Assembly: GCA_040797825.1 (NCBI GenBank)
Contig: JBFNEZ010000061.1
Span: forward strand, 1 to 19,110
Direction of reading: 5' to 3'
Length of the DNA: 19,110 nt
DNA from: Geosporobacter sp040797825
Lineage (GTDB): Bacteria > Bacillota > Clostridia > Peptostreptococcales > Thermotaleaceae
Shown: positions 6,247-13,676 of the stretch, piece after piece
Position numbering within the stretch: position 1 is the stretch's first letter
Layout of the letters: the number at the start of each line of letters is the position of its first letter
Program-made: the position numbers and the translations under genes
The notes under the pieces: model-generated
What the model was told of the DNA's origin: nothing
What the model saw: the letters and a program-made list of their open reading frames with translations, nothing else
The model's database searches: none

Positions 6247-6274
6247 ACACTTGTCCGTTATACTTCATACTTTG
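6247..6274 (+). promoter_or_regulatory. Possible sporulation (sigma-K/E-like) promoter of the proline-rich gene
   Basis: No convincing sigma-A promoter precedes the gene at 6348. AC at 6247-6248, 17 bases, then CATACTTTG at 6266-6274 resembles the sigma-K arrangement AC-N17-CATA-N3-TA with one mismatch. The predicted protein looks like a small coat-type or membrane sporulation protein, which fits, but the motif is short and the call is speculative. Confidence 0.22.
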
Positions 6275-6347
6275 AATTAAGGATAAAAAATTCAATAAAA
6301 AATAGGGGCCAGAAAAAGTACATAACTATATAAAGGAGGTGTAAAAA

Positions 6348-6755
6348 ATGGCTGATAGATCATATTATCCGATTTCACCGATTACAAGACCTTATCCAGC
6401 ACCTTATCCAGTACCCACGCCCCTACCATATCCAGCACCAGTGCCAGCACCTGTTCCATCGCCGGTACCCTATCCAGTGCCAAAACCAGTACCTTGTCCA
6501 GTACCGACTCCAGTACCAGTGCCAAAACCAGTACCCAAACCAGCTCCAGTTGCCGGATTGATATCAGATCCTAGTTTACTATTTTTCTTCTTGCTTTTAA
6601 TTATTCTGTTTGGTGGAGGATTAGGAGGAATATGTGGAAAGGGAGGATTCCTTGGTAACGTTCTTACCGACCCGAGTTTATTGTTCTTCTTCTTACTGTT
6701 AGTAGTATTGTTTGGAGGAGGAGCAATTGGCGGCATTGGTAGACCAATTTATTAA
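6348..6755 (+). CDS. Proline-rich protein with duplicated DPSLLFFFLLL membrane segment, possibly sporulation-related
   Basis: The 135-residue protein has three parts. Residues about 8-68 form a Pro-Val-Ala tract of P-x-P-V-P type. Residues 74-91 read DPSLLFFFLLLIILFGGG. After a glycine-rich linker with one Cys (GGICGKGG), residues 108-125 repeat the segment with I-I changed to V-V. The ends are small and glycine-rich. Short FFFLLL-LFGG segments occur in small clostridial proteins often annotated as spore-coat-like, and the arrangement vaguely recalls YjcZ-type sporulation peptides; this is recall, not a firm family match. AAAGGAGGTG precedes the ATG. It is flanked by its own hairpin and is unrelated to its neighbours. 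A role at the spore or cell surface is inferred. Confidence 0.68.
   Translation: MADRSYYPISPITRPYPAPYPVPTPLPYPAPVPAPVPSPVPYPVPKPVPCPVPTPVPVPKPVPKPAPVAGLISDPSLLFFFLLLIILFGGGLGGICGKGGFLGNVLTDPSLLFFFLLLVVLFGGGAIGGIGRPIY
6567..6620 (+). repeat. In-gene repeat unit 1 (hydrophobic GGG segment)
   Basis: This unit encodes DPSLLFFFLLLIILFGGG and is paired with the unit at 6669-6722. The proteins differ at 2 of 18 positions, while the DNA differs at many third positions. The duplication is therefore old and the protein sequence has been kept. Confidence 0.8.
6669..6722 (+). repeat. In-gene repeat unit 2 (hydrophobic GGG segment)
   Basis: This second copy encodes DPSLLFFFLLLVVLFGGG. It is 102 bases (34 codons) downstream of the first copy, in the same frame. 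Confidence 0.8.
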
Positions 6756-6765
6756 TAAGATTTTG

Positions 6766-6799
6766 AACAGGGAATTAGGAATACACCTAGTTCCCTGTT
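6766..6799 (+). terminator. Hairpin after the proline-rich gene, terminator without T-run
   Basis: AACAGGGAATTAGG (6766-6779) pairs with CCTAGTTCCCTGTT (6786-6799): 14 pairs including one G-U, with a 6-base loop. No run of T follows, so it is either a weak intrinsic terminator or an mRNA 3'-end stabiliser. Confidence 0.5.
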
Positions 6800-6875
6800 A
6801 CATAATTGAATCTTGCAGTATACTATAATTCCAATATAAAAAATGAGGAGTTTTTTATTGTTCTAAAAAATAATA

Positions 6876-6904
6876 TTGTTAACGTGTGCATTATATGTTA
6901 TGAT
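6876..6904 (+). promoter_or_regulatory. Possible promoter and CG-centred operator of the LacI-type gene
   Basis: TTGTTA (6876-6881), 17 bases, then TATGAT (6899-6904) form a plausible promoter. The imperfect dyad TGTTAACGTGTGCA (6877-6890), with the central CG typical of LacI-family operators, overlaps its -35 region, which would allow autorepression. The start site would fall almost on the ribosome binding site at 6911, leaving a very short leader, and this lowers confidence. Confidence 0.35.
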
Positions 6905-6921
6905 CATGCTGAGGTGGTAGC

Positions 6922-7926
6922 ATGAGCGTAACCATTAAGGATATTGCAAAGTTAGTAGGCGTTTCCCATACTACGGTATCTAGGGCTTTAAATGACAGTC
7001 CTCTGATTAGTGAAAAAACTAAGGTGAAAATAAAAGCCATAGCCTCAGAGCTGCAATATACGCCTAACTATAATGCGAAAAGCCTTGTATTGGATAAATC
7101 CTATAATGTAGGACTATTCTTTTCTACAATTAAAGAAGGAACCTCATCCAGCTTTTTTCACGAGGTGGTGAGGGGGGTAAATCATATACTACATAAGGAA
7201 TTTAGCTTGATTGTAAGTGGAATTGATGACTATATGAGCTTTAACGAAGTCAATAAAAAGCATTTTGATGGTATTATTGTCATGAGTCAAAGTACGAAAG
7301 ATGATTTTTTTATATACAATATACTAGAAAAAAACATTCCTTTAGTTGTACTAAATAAAGAAATACCAGATGCACCTATCATCAATATTCTATCTGATGA
7401 TAGAATGGGTGCTTTTAAAGCAACAGAATATTTCATTAAAGAAGGGCATAGACAAATTGCAATTATTGAAGGAAAAAAGGGATTTAAATCCTCACAGGAA
7501 AGAAAAGAAGGCTTTTTAGATGCATTACTTACCTATGATATCCCAATAAATAAAGACTTTATGGTAGAGGGGAAATATGATTTAGAAAGCGGCTATTTAG
7601 AAATGAGAAAGCTTTTGACGCGATCAATCCTTCCCACGGCCGTATTTTGTTCCAATGATGATATGGCTGTAGGTGCAATGAAAGCGATTGCCGAGTCGGG
7701 GAGATCTATACCAGGAGATATTTCTCTCATTGGATTTGATGATAATGTATTTGCATCTTTTCTATCTCCAGCCCTTACTACAGTAAAAAGACCAATTGAA
7801 GAAATTAGTAAGGAAGGAACTCAAAAATTACTAAGGCTAATTAATAATAAACAGACAAAAAAAGAGACCATATACATGAAAACAACACTTCAAATAAGAG
7901 AATCTGTTAAGAGAATAGAACTTTAA
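6922..7926 (+). CDS. LacI-family transcriptional regulator, likely of the uxa genes
   Basis: The 334-residue protein has standard LacI length and layout. The N-terminal helix-turn-helix (about 3-24, VTIKDIAKLVGVSHTTVSRA) is followed by the hinge region with YTPNYNAKSLV. A periplasmic-binding-like effector domain runs from about 62 to the end, with FDGIIVMS, VVLNKEI, HRQIAIIEG, AVFCSNDDMAVGAM, DISLIGFDD and SPALTTVKRP in family order. Such proteins bind DNA as dimers until a sugar or sugar acid releases them. It lies on the same strand 139 bases before uxaB, so control of uxaBCA by galacturonate, tagaturonate or a related metabolite is the likely role. It could equally be a paralog of ExuR/KdgR type. 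GAGGTGG at 6911 serves the ATG. Confidence 0.88.
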   Translation: MSVTIKDIAKLVGVSHTTVSRALNDSPLISEKTKVKIKAIASELQYTPNYNAKSLVLDKSYNVGLFFSTIKEGTSSSFFHEVVRGVNHILHKEFSLIVSGIDDYMSFNEVNKKHFDGIIVMSQSTKDDFFIYNILEKNIPLVVLNKEIPDAPIINILSDDRMGAFKATEYFIKEGHRQIAIIEGKKGFKSSQERKEGFLDALLTYDIPINKDFMVEGKYDLESGYLEMRKLLTRSILPTAVFCSNDDMAVGAMKAIAESGRSIPGDISLIGFDDNVFASFLSPALTTVKRPIEEISKEGTQKLLRLINNKQTKKETIYMKTTLQIRESVKRIEL

Positions 7927-7931
7927 ATTTA

Positions 7932-7947
7932 TATAAACGTATTTTCA
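7932..7947. promoter_or_regulatory. CG-centred operator-like site upstream of uxaB
   Basis: TATAAACGTATTTTCA lies just after the LacI-type gene and about 120 bases before uxaB. Aligned on the central CG with TGTTAACGTGTGCA at 6877-6890, 8 of 14 bases agree (core AACGT-T). It may bind the LacI-type regulator or CcpA. A 9-base direct repeat, ATTTTCAAC, occurs at 7941-7949 and 7982-7990 in the same leader. I could not fix a confident promoter here. Confidence 0.3.
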
Positions 7948-8065
7948 ACAAATATTTTAAGATAATAATGTACATGTTAGAATTTTCAACTGGACACCAT
8001 AAAATAGAATGTTGTGATTTTAAGATTCCATAGAAGTGCAGACCTTAACAAAGGAGGAAATGTGA

Positions 8066-9508
8066 ATGAAAAAAATTCATGAAATGGTTAAAAAGAAAAG
8101 GTACGTTGAAAAGGCTCTACAGTTTGGAGAAGGAAATTTTCTACGTGCCTTTACAGATTGGACAATCTATCAAATGAATCAAGAAGGACTATTCAATGGA
8201 AGTGTAGTGGTTGTACAGCCACTAAAGCATGGTCTAATTGATAAATTAAAGGAACAAAATGGTTTATATACTTTGTACCTGAATGGTATAAAAAATAATG
8301 AAGTTGTTAGTGAGCATGTAGCCATAGATGTAATAAGCAGAGCTGTTAATCCCTATGAGCAATACGATGAATATGAACAGATTGGATCTAATCCTGAGCT
8401 GAGATTTATTTTTTCCAATACAACAGAGGCAGGTATTGCTTTTGATGAAAAGGATAGATTAGAAGATAGGCCGCAGAATAGTTTTCCAGGAAAGTTAACT
8501 GCACTTCTTTATAGGAGATATAAAGCTTTTAACGGAGATAAAACAAAGGGTTTTATCATCATCCCCTGTGAACTAATTGATAAAAATGGAGAAAAACTGA
8601 AAGAGATTATTATACAATATGCAAACCTCTGGAATCTTGAAGAAGACTTTATAAACTGGATTTATGGAGCAAATACCTTTTGCAATAGCTTAGTAGACAG
8701 AATCGTTCCTGGATATCCTAAAGAAAGAATAGAAGAAATCACCAATGAGTTAGGCTACGAAGATGATTTGGTAGTGGAGGGAGAACAGTTCCATCTATGG
8801 GTAATTGAAGGACCAGAATGGATTAGAGCTCAGTTTCCAGCAGATAGGGTAGGGTTGAATGTATTATTTGTAGATGACTTGACGCCTTATAGAACAAGAA
8901 AGGTAAGGATTCTTAACGGAGCACATACGGCTATGGTTCCAGTTTCTTATCTATATGGAAAAGATACGGTTCGAGAGGCTGTAGAAGATAAAATTGTGGG
9001 TAAATTCATTAGAGATACTGTATTTGAGGAAATTGTACCAACTTTAGAACTATCTAAGGAAGAATTAGTAGAGTTTTCAAATGCAGTCATTGACAGATTT
9101 AGAAATCCTTTCATTAAACACTATTTAATGAGTATATCTCTCAATTCTATGTCAAAATTTAAAACTAGGGTATTGCCATCTATTTTGCAATATGAAAAAA
9201 ATACAAAGCAACTTCCTAAAAGATTAGTGTTCTCCCTTGCTGCTCTCATAGCCTTTTATAAAGGAAATAGGGAAAACGAAGTCATTGATTTGAAAGATGA
9301 TGAAGATATTCTGCTGCTATATAAAAAGCTTTGGTCTGAATATGACGGAGGGATCGTTAATTTAGAAAAGGTAGTAAAAGAAATATTAGGTTATGAAAAG
9401 CTTTGGGAAATGAATCTTAATGATATTAAGGGACTTCATGAGGCTGTGATAGGGGATTTAGAATCTATCTTGAATAAGGGTATGAGATATGCACTGGAGC
9501 AGTTATAG
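8066..9508 (+). CDS. uxaB: Tagaturonate reductase (altronate oxidoreductase)
   Basis: The 480-residue protein belongs to the polyol-specific long-chain dehydrogenase/mannitol dehydrogenase family and has the expected UxaB length. The N-terminal nucleotide-binding part shows LQFGEGNFLRAFTDW (about 18-32). The catalytic signature K-x4-N-x2-H is present as KVRILNGAH with Lys279, Asn284 and His287. It reduces D-tagaturonate to D-altronate with NADH in the cytoplasm. It is first of three uxa genes on one strand, with gaps of 69 and 42 bases, so they likely form one operon. AAAGGAGG precedes ATG 8066. The alternative, fructuronate reductase (UxuB), is less likely because altronate dehydratase rather than mannonate dehydratase follows. 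Confidence 0.93.
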   Translation: MKKIHEMVKKKRYVEKALQFGEGNFLRAFTDWTIYQMNQEGLFNGSVVVVQPLKHGLIDKLKEQNGLYTLYLNGIKNNEVVSEHVAIDVISRAVNPYEQYDEYEQIGSNPELRFIFSNTTEAGIAFDEKDRLEDRPQNSFPGKLTALLYRRYKAFNGDKTKGFIIIPCELIDKNGEKLKEIIIQYANLWNLEEDFINWIYGANTFCNSLVDRIVPGYPKERIEEITNELGYEDDLVVEGEQFHLWVIEGPEWIRAQFPADRVGLNVLFVDDLTPYRTRKVRILNGAHTAMVPVSYLYGKDTVREAVEDKIVGKFIRDTVFEEIVPTLELSKEELVEFSNAVIDRFRNPFIKHYLMSISLNSMSKFKTRVLPSILQYEKNTKQLPKRLVFSLAALIAFYKGNRENEVIDLKDDEDILLLYKKLWSEYDGGIVNLEKVVKEILGYEKLWEMNLNDIKGLHEAVIGDLESILNKGMRYALEQL

Positions 9509-9577
9509 AAAACCCTAGGCCAAGGATTATATTAGAATAAGATAAATTATTGAAAAATATTTAAGGGAGGAAGAAGT

Positions 9578-10984
9578 ATGAAAAAATTTATGGATGAGAA
9601 CTTTTTATTAAATAATGAAATAGCTGTGAAGCTATATCATGAGTACGCAAAGGATATGCCTATTATAGATTATCATTGCCATTTAAATCCAAAGGAGATT
9701 GCAGAGAATAAAAAATATAGAAATTTGACAGAGATTTGGCTTGGTGGAGATCACTATAAATGGAAAGCAATGAGAAGCAATGGCATTGATGAAAAATACA
9801 TCACAGGAGATGCAGCTGATAAAGAAAAGTTTTTAAAATGGGCAGAGACTGTGCCCTATACCATCGGAAATCCATTATACCATTGGACCCATTTGGAATT
9901 AAAACGTTATTTTGGAATAGACACAGTATTAAATCCTCAAACTGCAGAAGAAATATGGGAAACTTGTAATGAACTGCTTCAAAAAGAAGAATTTACTGCA
10001 CGGGGTTTAATTAAGAGATCCAATGTAGGGGTGATTTGTACCACTGACGACCCAATAGATTCTCTAGAATACCATAAGGCTATTGCATCAGATGCAACCT
10101 TTGATGTAGACGTATTTCCTACATTTAGACCAGATAAGGGGGTAAATATTGAAAAAGAAGGCTTTGGGGATTGGATTAAAAAACTAGAACAAGTGACCGG
10201 GAGAGAGATTGTATCCTATGATAATCTAATAGAAGCACTAGAGGCGAGAATTCAGTTTTTCCATGAGATGGGCTGCAAAGTATCGGACCATGCTCTGGAC
10301 CCTATCGTATTTGAAGAAGCAGATGACGAGGAACTAAATAGCATTTTTTCTAAAGGGTTAAAAGGAGAGAAATTAACAGAATCAGAAGTTAAAAAATACA
10401 AAACAGGAGTACTTATATTTTTAGGAAGAACTTACGCAAAATTGGGCTGGGTTATGCAGCTTCATATTGGAACCATTCGAAATGTGAATACTAGAATGAT
10501 GAAACAGATAGGGCCAGATACTGGATTTGATACTATTGGAGATTATATTTTTGCTCAAGCTTTAGCCCAATTTTTGGATGCATTAGATAAGGAAGATCAA
10601 TTGCCTAAAACAATACTTTATACGCTTAACCCAAGAGATAATGAAGTATTAGCAACCATGATCGGATCCTTTCAAGGGGGAGGAGTACCGGGAAAGATCC
10701 AGTTTGGTTCTGGGTGGTGGTTCAATGACCAAAAAGATGGCATGATACGACAAATGATAGCATTATCCAATGTTGGTCTGATTAGCAGATTTGTAGGAAT
10801 GCTTACAGATTCTAGAAGCTTCCTATCCTATACGAGACATGAGTATTTTAGACGAATTTTATGTAATTTGCTTGGAGAATGGGTTGAAAATGGAGAACTG
10901 CCAGGAGATATGGAGCTGCTGGGTAAGGTTGTAAAGGATATTAGTTATTACAACGCCAACCAATATTTTATGTTTAATAGATAA
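9578..10984 (+). CDS. uxaC: Uronate isomerase (glucuronate/galacturonate isomerase)
   Basis: The 468-residue protein is a UxaC of typical length in the amidohydrolase-like TIM-barrel superfamily. The metal-site motif DYHCHL (His33, His35) lies near the start, followed by NLTEIWLGGDHYKWKAMR, TTDDP, the mid-protein CKVSDHALD block and the late DSRSFLSYTRHEYFRR block seen in uronate isomerases. It interconverts D-galacturonate and D-tagaturonate, or D-glucuronate and D-fructuronate. With uxaB and uxaA on either side, galacturonate is the probable substrate. AAGGGAGG precedes ATG 9578. The gene lies 69 bases after uxaB with no terminator between them. Confidence 0.95.
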   Translation: MKKFMDENFLLNNEIAVKLYHEYAKDMPIIDYHCHLNPKEIAENKKYRNLTEIWLGGDHYKWKAMRSNGIDEKYITGDAADKEKFLKWAETVPYTIGNPLYHWTHLELKRYFGIDTVLNPQTAEEIWETCNELLQKEEFTARGLIKRSNVGVICTTDDPIDSLEYHKAIASDATFDVDVFPTFRPDKGVNIEKEGFGDWIKKLEQVTGREIVSYDNLIEALEARIQFFHEMGCKVSDHALDPIVFEEADDEELNSIFSKGLKGEKLTESEVKKYKTGVLIFLGRTYAKLGWVMQLHIGTIRNVNTRMMKQIGPDTGFDTIGDYIFAQALAQFLDALDKEDQLPKTILYTLNPRDNEVLATMIGSFQGGGVPGKIQFGSGWWFNDQKDGMIRQMIALSNVGLISRFVGMLTDSRSFLSYTRHEYFRRILCNLLGEWVENGELPGDMELLGKVVKDISYYNANQYFMFNR

Positions 10985-11026
10985 TGGCTGAATAGACTTG
11001 AAATTCTATAGATAGGAGGGGTACTG

Positions 11027-12514
11027 ATGAAAGAATTTATTAAAATTCACGACGCAGATAATGTTTTGGTTTTGCTTAGAGACTATAAAGCAGGTGAAAC
11101 CATTGAAGTAGATGGGGAAAAGGTATCCGTTAAAACAGATGTGCCAAAGGGTCATAAGGTAGCCATTAAAAAGATAGAAAAAGATGCTGAAGTCCTTAAG
11201 TATGGACAACCTATCGGATATATGTTGGAAACTGTAGATATAGGAGAACATATACATGTTCATAATACAAAAACAAAGTTGAGCGGAACAATAGAATATT
11301 CCTTTAATCAAAAACTAGCTGATAGAGAAATTCCAAAAGAGAATAAAACCTTCATGGGTTATCGCAGAAATAATGGCGATATAGGTATCAGAAATGAGTT
11401 ATGGATCGTTCCTACTGTTGGATGTGTTAACGGAACAGGCCAGATGATTATGGATGTATTTAAAAATGAAGTAGATTTTCACTCTATAGATAATGTTGAA
11501 GTTTACAAACACAATTATGGTTGTTCCCAATTGGGAGAAGATCATGAGAATACAAGAAAAATTCTAAAGGCTTTGGTAAAGCATCCTAATTGTGGAGGAG
11601 TCTTGGTACTAGGGTTAGGCTGCGAAAACAATCAAGTGGTAGAATTTAAAGAATTTATTGGAGAGATCAATGAGTCAAGAGTAAAATTTTTAGTAACTCA
11701 AGAAGTTGAAGATGAGATTGAGGTTGGCGTTAAATTAATGAAAGAGATATTTGAAATTATGAAAGAGGATAGACGAGAAGAAATTCCCTTATCTGAGCTA
11801 AAGGTAGGGCTAAAATGCGGCGGTTCTGATGGTCTGTCAGGTATAACTGCAAATCCTCTTTTAGGAGAGTTCTCTGACTATTTAATCGCCCAGGGAGGAA
11901 CCAGCGTTTTGACAGAAGTTCCAGAAATGTTTGGAGCAGAGACTTTGTTAATGGAGAGAGCTAAAGATGTGGATGTTTTTGTAAAAATAGTGAATTTAAT
12001 CAATGATTTTAAAGAATACTTTTTAGCAAACAAACAACCTGTTTATGAAAACCCATCTCCAGGTAATAAGAAGGGGGGTATCACCACTCTAGAAGATAAA
12101 TCACTAGGGTGTACGCAAAAGGCCGGCCATTCAAAAGTGGTGGATGTTTTAAAATATGGAGAAGTTTTGCAAGAAAAAGGACTTAATCTACTAAGTGCAC
12201 CAGGAAATGACTTAGTGGCAGCTACTGCCCTGGCCGCCTCTGGTTGCCATATGGTTCTTTTTACAACGGGAAGAGGAACTCCTTTCGGTACCTTTGTTCC
12301 AACAATGAAGATATCTACTAATTCCGAATTGTATCATAGAAAGAAAAACTGGATAGATTTTAATGCAGGAACTCTTGTAGAAGATAAATCAATGGAAGAA
12401 GTGCTGAGGAATTTTATAGATTATATTATAAAAGTGGCAAGTGGAGAGTTGGTTAATAATGAAAAACATCAGTTTAGAGAAATTGCAATCTTTAAGACTG
12501 GTGTAACATTGTAA
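11027..12514 (+). CDS. uxaA: Altronate dehydratase
   Basis: The 495-residue protein is a full-length UxaA with both parts fused: an N-terminal SAF domain (about 1-90, containing DVPKGHKVAI and NTKTKLSG) and the large altronate/galactarate dehydratase catalytic domain. The latter shows RNNGDIGIRNELWI, HNYGCSQLG, VLGLGCENNQ, LKCGGSDGLSGITANP and FTTGRGTPFG. It dehydrates D-altronate to 2-keto-3-deoxy-D-gluconate and is an iron-dependent family. The conserved Cys and His residues suit metal binding. ATAGGAGGGG precedes ATG 11027. The gene is last in the operon, followed by a hairpin at 12544. KDG kinase and aldolase, needed next, are not in the window. Confidence 0.95.
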   Translation: MKEFIKIHDADNVLVLLRDYKAGETIEVDGEKVSVKTDVPKGHKVAIKKIEKDAEVLKYGQPIGYMLETVDIGEHIHVHNTKTKLSGTIEYSFNQKLADREIPKENKTFMGYRRNNGDIGIRNELWIVPTVGCVNGTGQMIMDVFKNEVDFHSIDNVEVYKHNYGCSQLGEDHENTRKILKALVKHPNCGGVLVLGLGCENNQVVEFKEFIGEINESRVKFLVTQEVEDEIEVGVKLMKEIFEIMKEDRREEIPLSELKVGLKCGGSDGLSGITANPLLGEFSDYLIAQGGTSVLTEVPEMFGAETLLMERAKDVDVFVKIVNLINDFKEYFLANKQPVYENPSPGNKKGGITTLEDKSLGCTQKAGHSKVVDVLKYGEVLQEKGLNLLSAPGNDLVAATALAASGCHMVLFTTGRGTPFGTFVPTMKISTNSELYHRKKNWIDFNAGTLVEDKSMEEVLRNFIDYIIKVASGELVNNEKHQFREIAIFKTGVTL

Positions 12515-12543
12515 AAATAGAAACAGAAAGAATTGAATTACCC

Positions 12544-12593
12544 ATAGATGTAGAGATAGGACGGCTAATCCATCGCTACATCTATTTTATTTA
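12544..12593 (+). terminator. Probable terminator of the uxa operon
   Basis: ATAGATGTAG (12544-12553) pairs perfectly with CTACATCTAT (12576-12585) around a 22-base loop that holds a further GGA/TCC pairing. TTTTATTTA follows. It begins 30 bases after the uxaA stop. The long loop makes it less ideal than the other terminators here. Confidence 0.6.
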
Positions 12594-12723
12594 TACTACA
12601 ATGTATGTTGTGCTATTGCACTAACCATGATGGTTTAAATCATCAGGGGTTTATCCATCCTAATGATAACAAAAGATAGTGTATATAGAGTACAAATGTG
12701 TTTAGAAGCCCCTTACCCACATT

Positions 12724-13524
12724 GTGGATCCTAAACATCCTGGAGCTGTAGATGTGATTATTAATTTTGGAGATTATTGGAATGAAGACATAATCTCAAG
12801 AAACAAAGAAAAGATAATAGAGACCACCGCCAATATTGCTCAACAATTTAAAAGAGCTTATCGTTTCTTTGCTGCAGCAAAAAATATTCGTGACGATATG
12901 GAAGCGATCTATGAGAATGCTTTAGACAAGGGCAAATACATTTACATGGTCAATAGGCTGAAAAATGAAATACTGGGAGGCGTACCTTATTCTCAGAAGA
13001 TAACAAAGCCGAGACATTTGTTCGGCAGTGCTTTTTCTCCAAGAGGTGTTATAGATCATTATGAGACAATCATAGAGCCTTTCAATAAAGTTTTTTATAT
13101 TAAAGGAAGCTATATCAAAGGAAAATCGATAATTATGGAAAGAATTATGGATGAAGCTCTCTATAAAGGACTATTTGTTGAAGTCTATCATGAGCCTATG
13201 GAAGCGCATAATATTGAAACTCTTGTGATACCAGAATTAAAAATAGTGCTGACTACCAGCCAGAAGTTTGAAAAACAAAATTATAAAAGGCTCGACTTGC
13301 AAGAGTTTTTGATACAAAAAAAGCTTGATGAAAACGAGGATAAAATTAGAGAAGATGAAATTCTTTTTGAACGGATAATATCTGCAGGCTTTGCAAGTAT
13401 TAATAAAGCAAAAAGAGAGCATGATGTGTTAGAAACTTATTACGTACCATCTATGAAATTCAATAAAATAGATACTCTAAAAAAGCAGCTTATAGAAAAA
13501 ATACTAAGCTTTGATAAAAAGTGA
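12724..13524 (+). pseudogene. 5'-truncated PRK06851-like two-domain ATPase (coding remnant)
   Basis: The open frame gives 266 residues from GTG 12724 and matches, from memory, the later two-thirds of a clostridial P-loop ATPase (PRK06851 type) of roughly 370 residues with two tandem nucleotide-binding domains. The family block VDPKHPGAVD, normally internal, is right at the start. Homology-like residues (T-H-I) continue upstream of the GTG until an in-frame stop at 12703-12705. No ribosome binding site precedes the GTG. The first P-loop domain is missing. Domain 2 starts at KPRHLFGSAFSP (about 96-107); its Walker A is GSYIKGKS (128-135), which keeps GKS but lacks the usual G-T-G. Deleting the four bases TTAC in 12713-12716 would restore A-P-H-I-V, suggesting a frameshift. 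It is probably a decayed gene, though the long intact frame leaves expression possible. Confidence 0.62.
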
Positions 13525-13536
13525 TAGGTATAGTAA

Positions 13537-13577
13537 ATTATAGGCTTAGTGCTATTAAATTGGTCTAAGCCTATAAT
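13537..13577. repeat. Perfect 13-base inverted repeat after the ATPase remnant
   Basis: ATTATAGGCTTAG (13537-13549) and CTAAGCCTATAAT (13565-13577) are exact inverted copies around a 15-base loop. The repeat starts 13 bases after the stop. No T-run follows on either strand, so it is not a standard intrinsic terminator, although it may still end or protect the transcript. Confidence 0.7.
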
Positions 13578-13676
13578 ATGCCCTATAGTTATGTAGAAAA
13601 GAGAAGGAGTGTTGTGACTAAAAAAATATAATATTTCACAGACTAATACTACTACCATTCCATAGGAAGTGATAAG

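Noticed and set aside
6235..6333. 32-codon plus-strand frame between the unit B terminator and the proline-rich gene
   Set aside because: No ribosome binding site, ordinary composition, and it overlaps the likely promoter region of the next gene.
6361..6555. Short repeated CCAGTACC-like DNA, considered as a CRISPR or tandem repeat array
   Set aside because: Spacing follows codons of a Pro-Val-Pro tract inside a translated gene; there are no unique spacers.
6470..6736. Minus-strand frame with Gly-Thr repeats opposite the proline-rich gene
   Set aside because: Its repeats are the complement of the CCA/GTA codons of the Pro-Val tract; the plus strand has the ribosome binding site.
12623..12635. 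Dyad AACCATGATGGTT after the uxa terminator
   Set aside because: Short, with no promoter beside it and next to a decayed gene; likely chance or a remnant.
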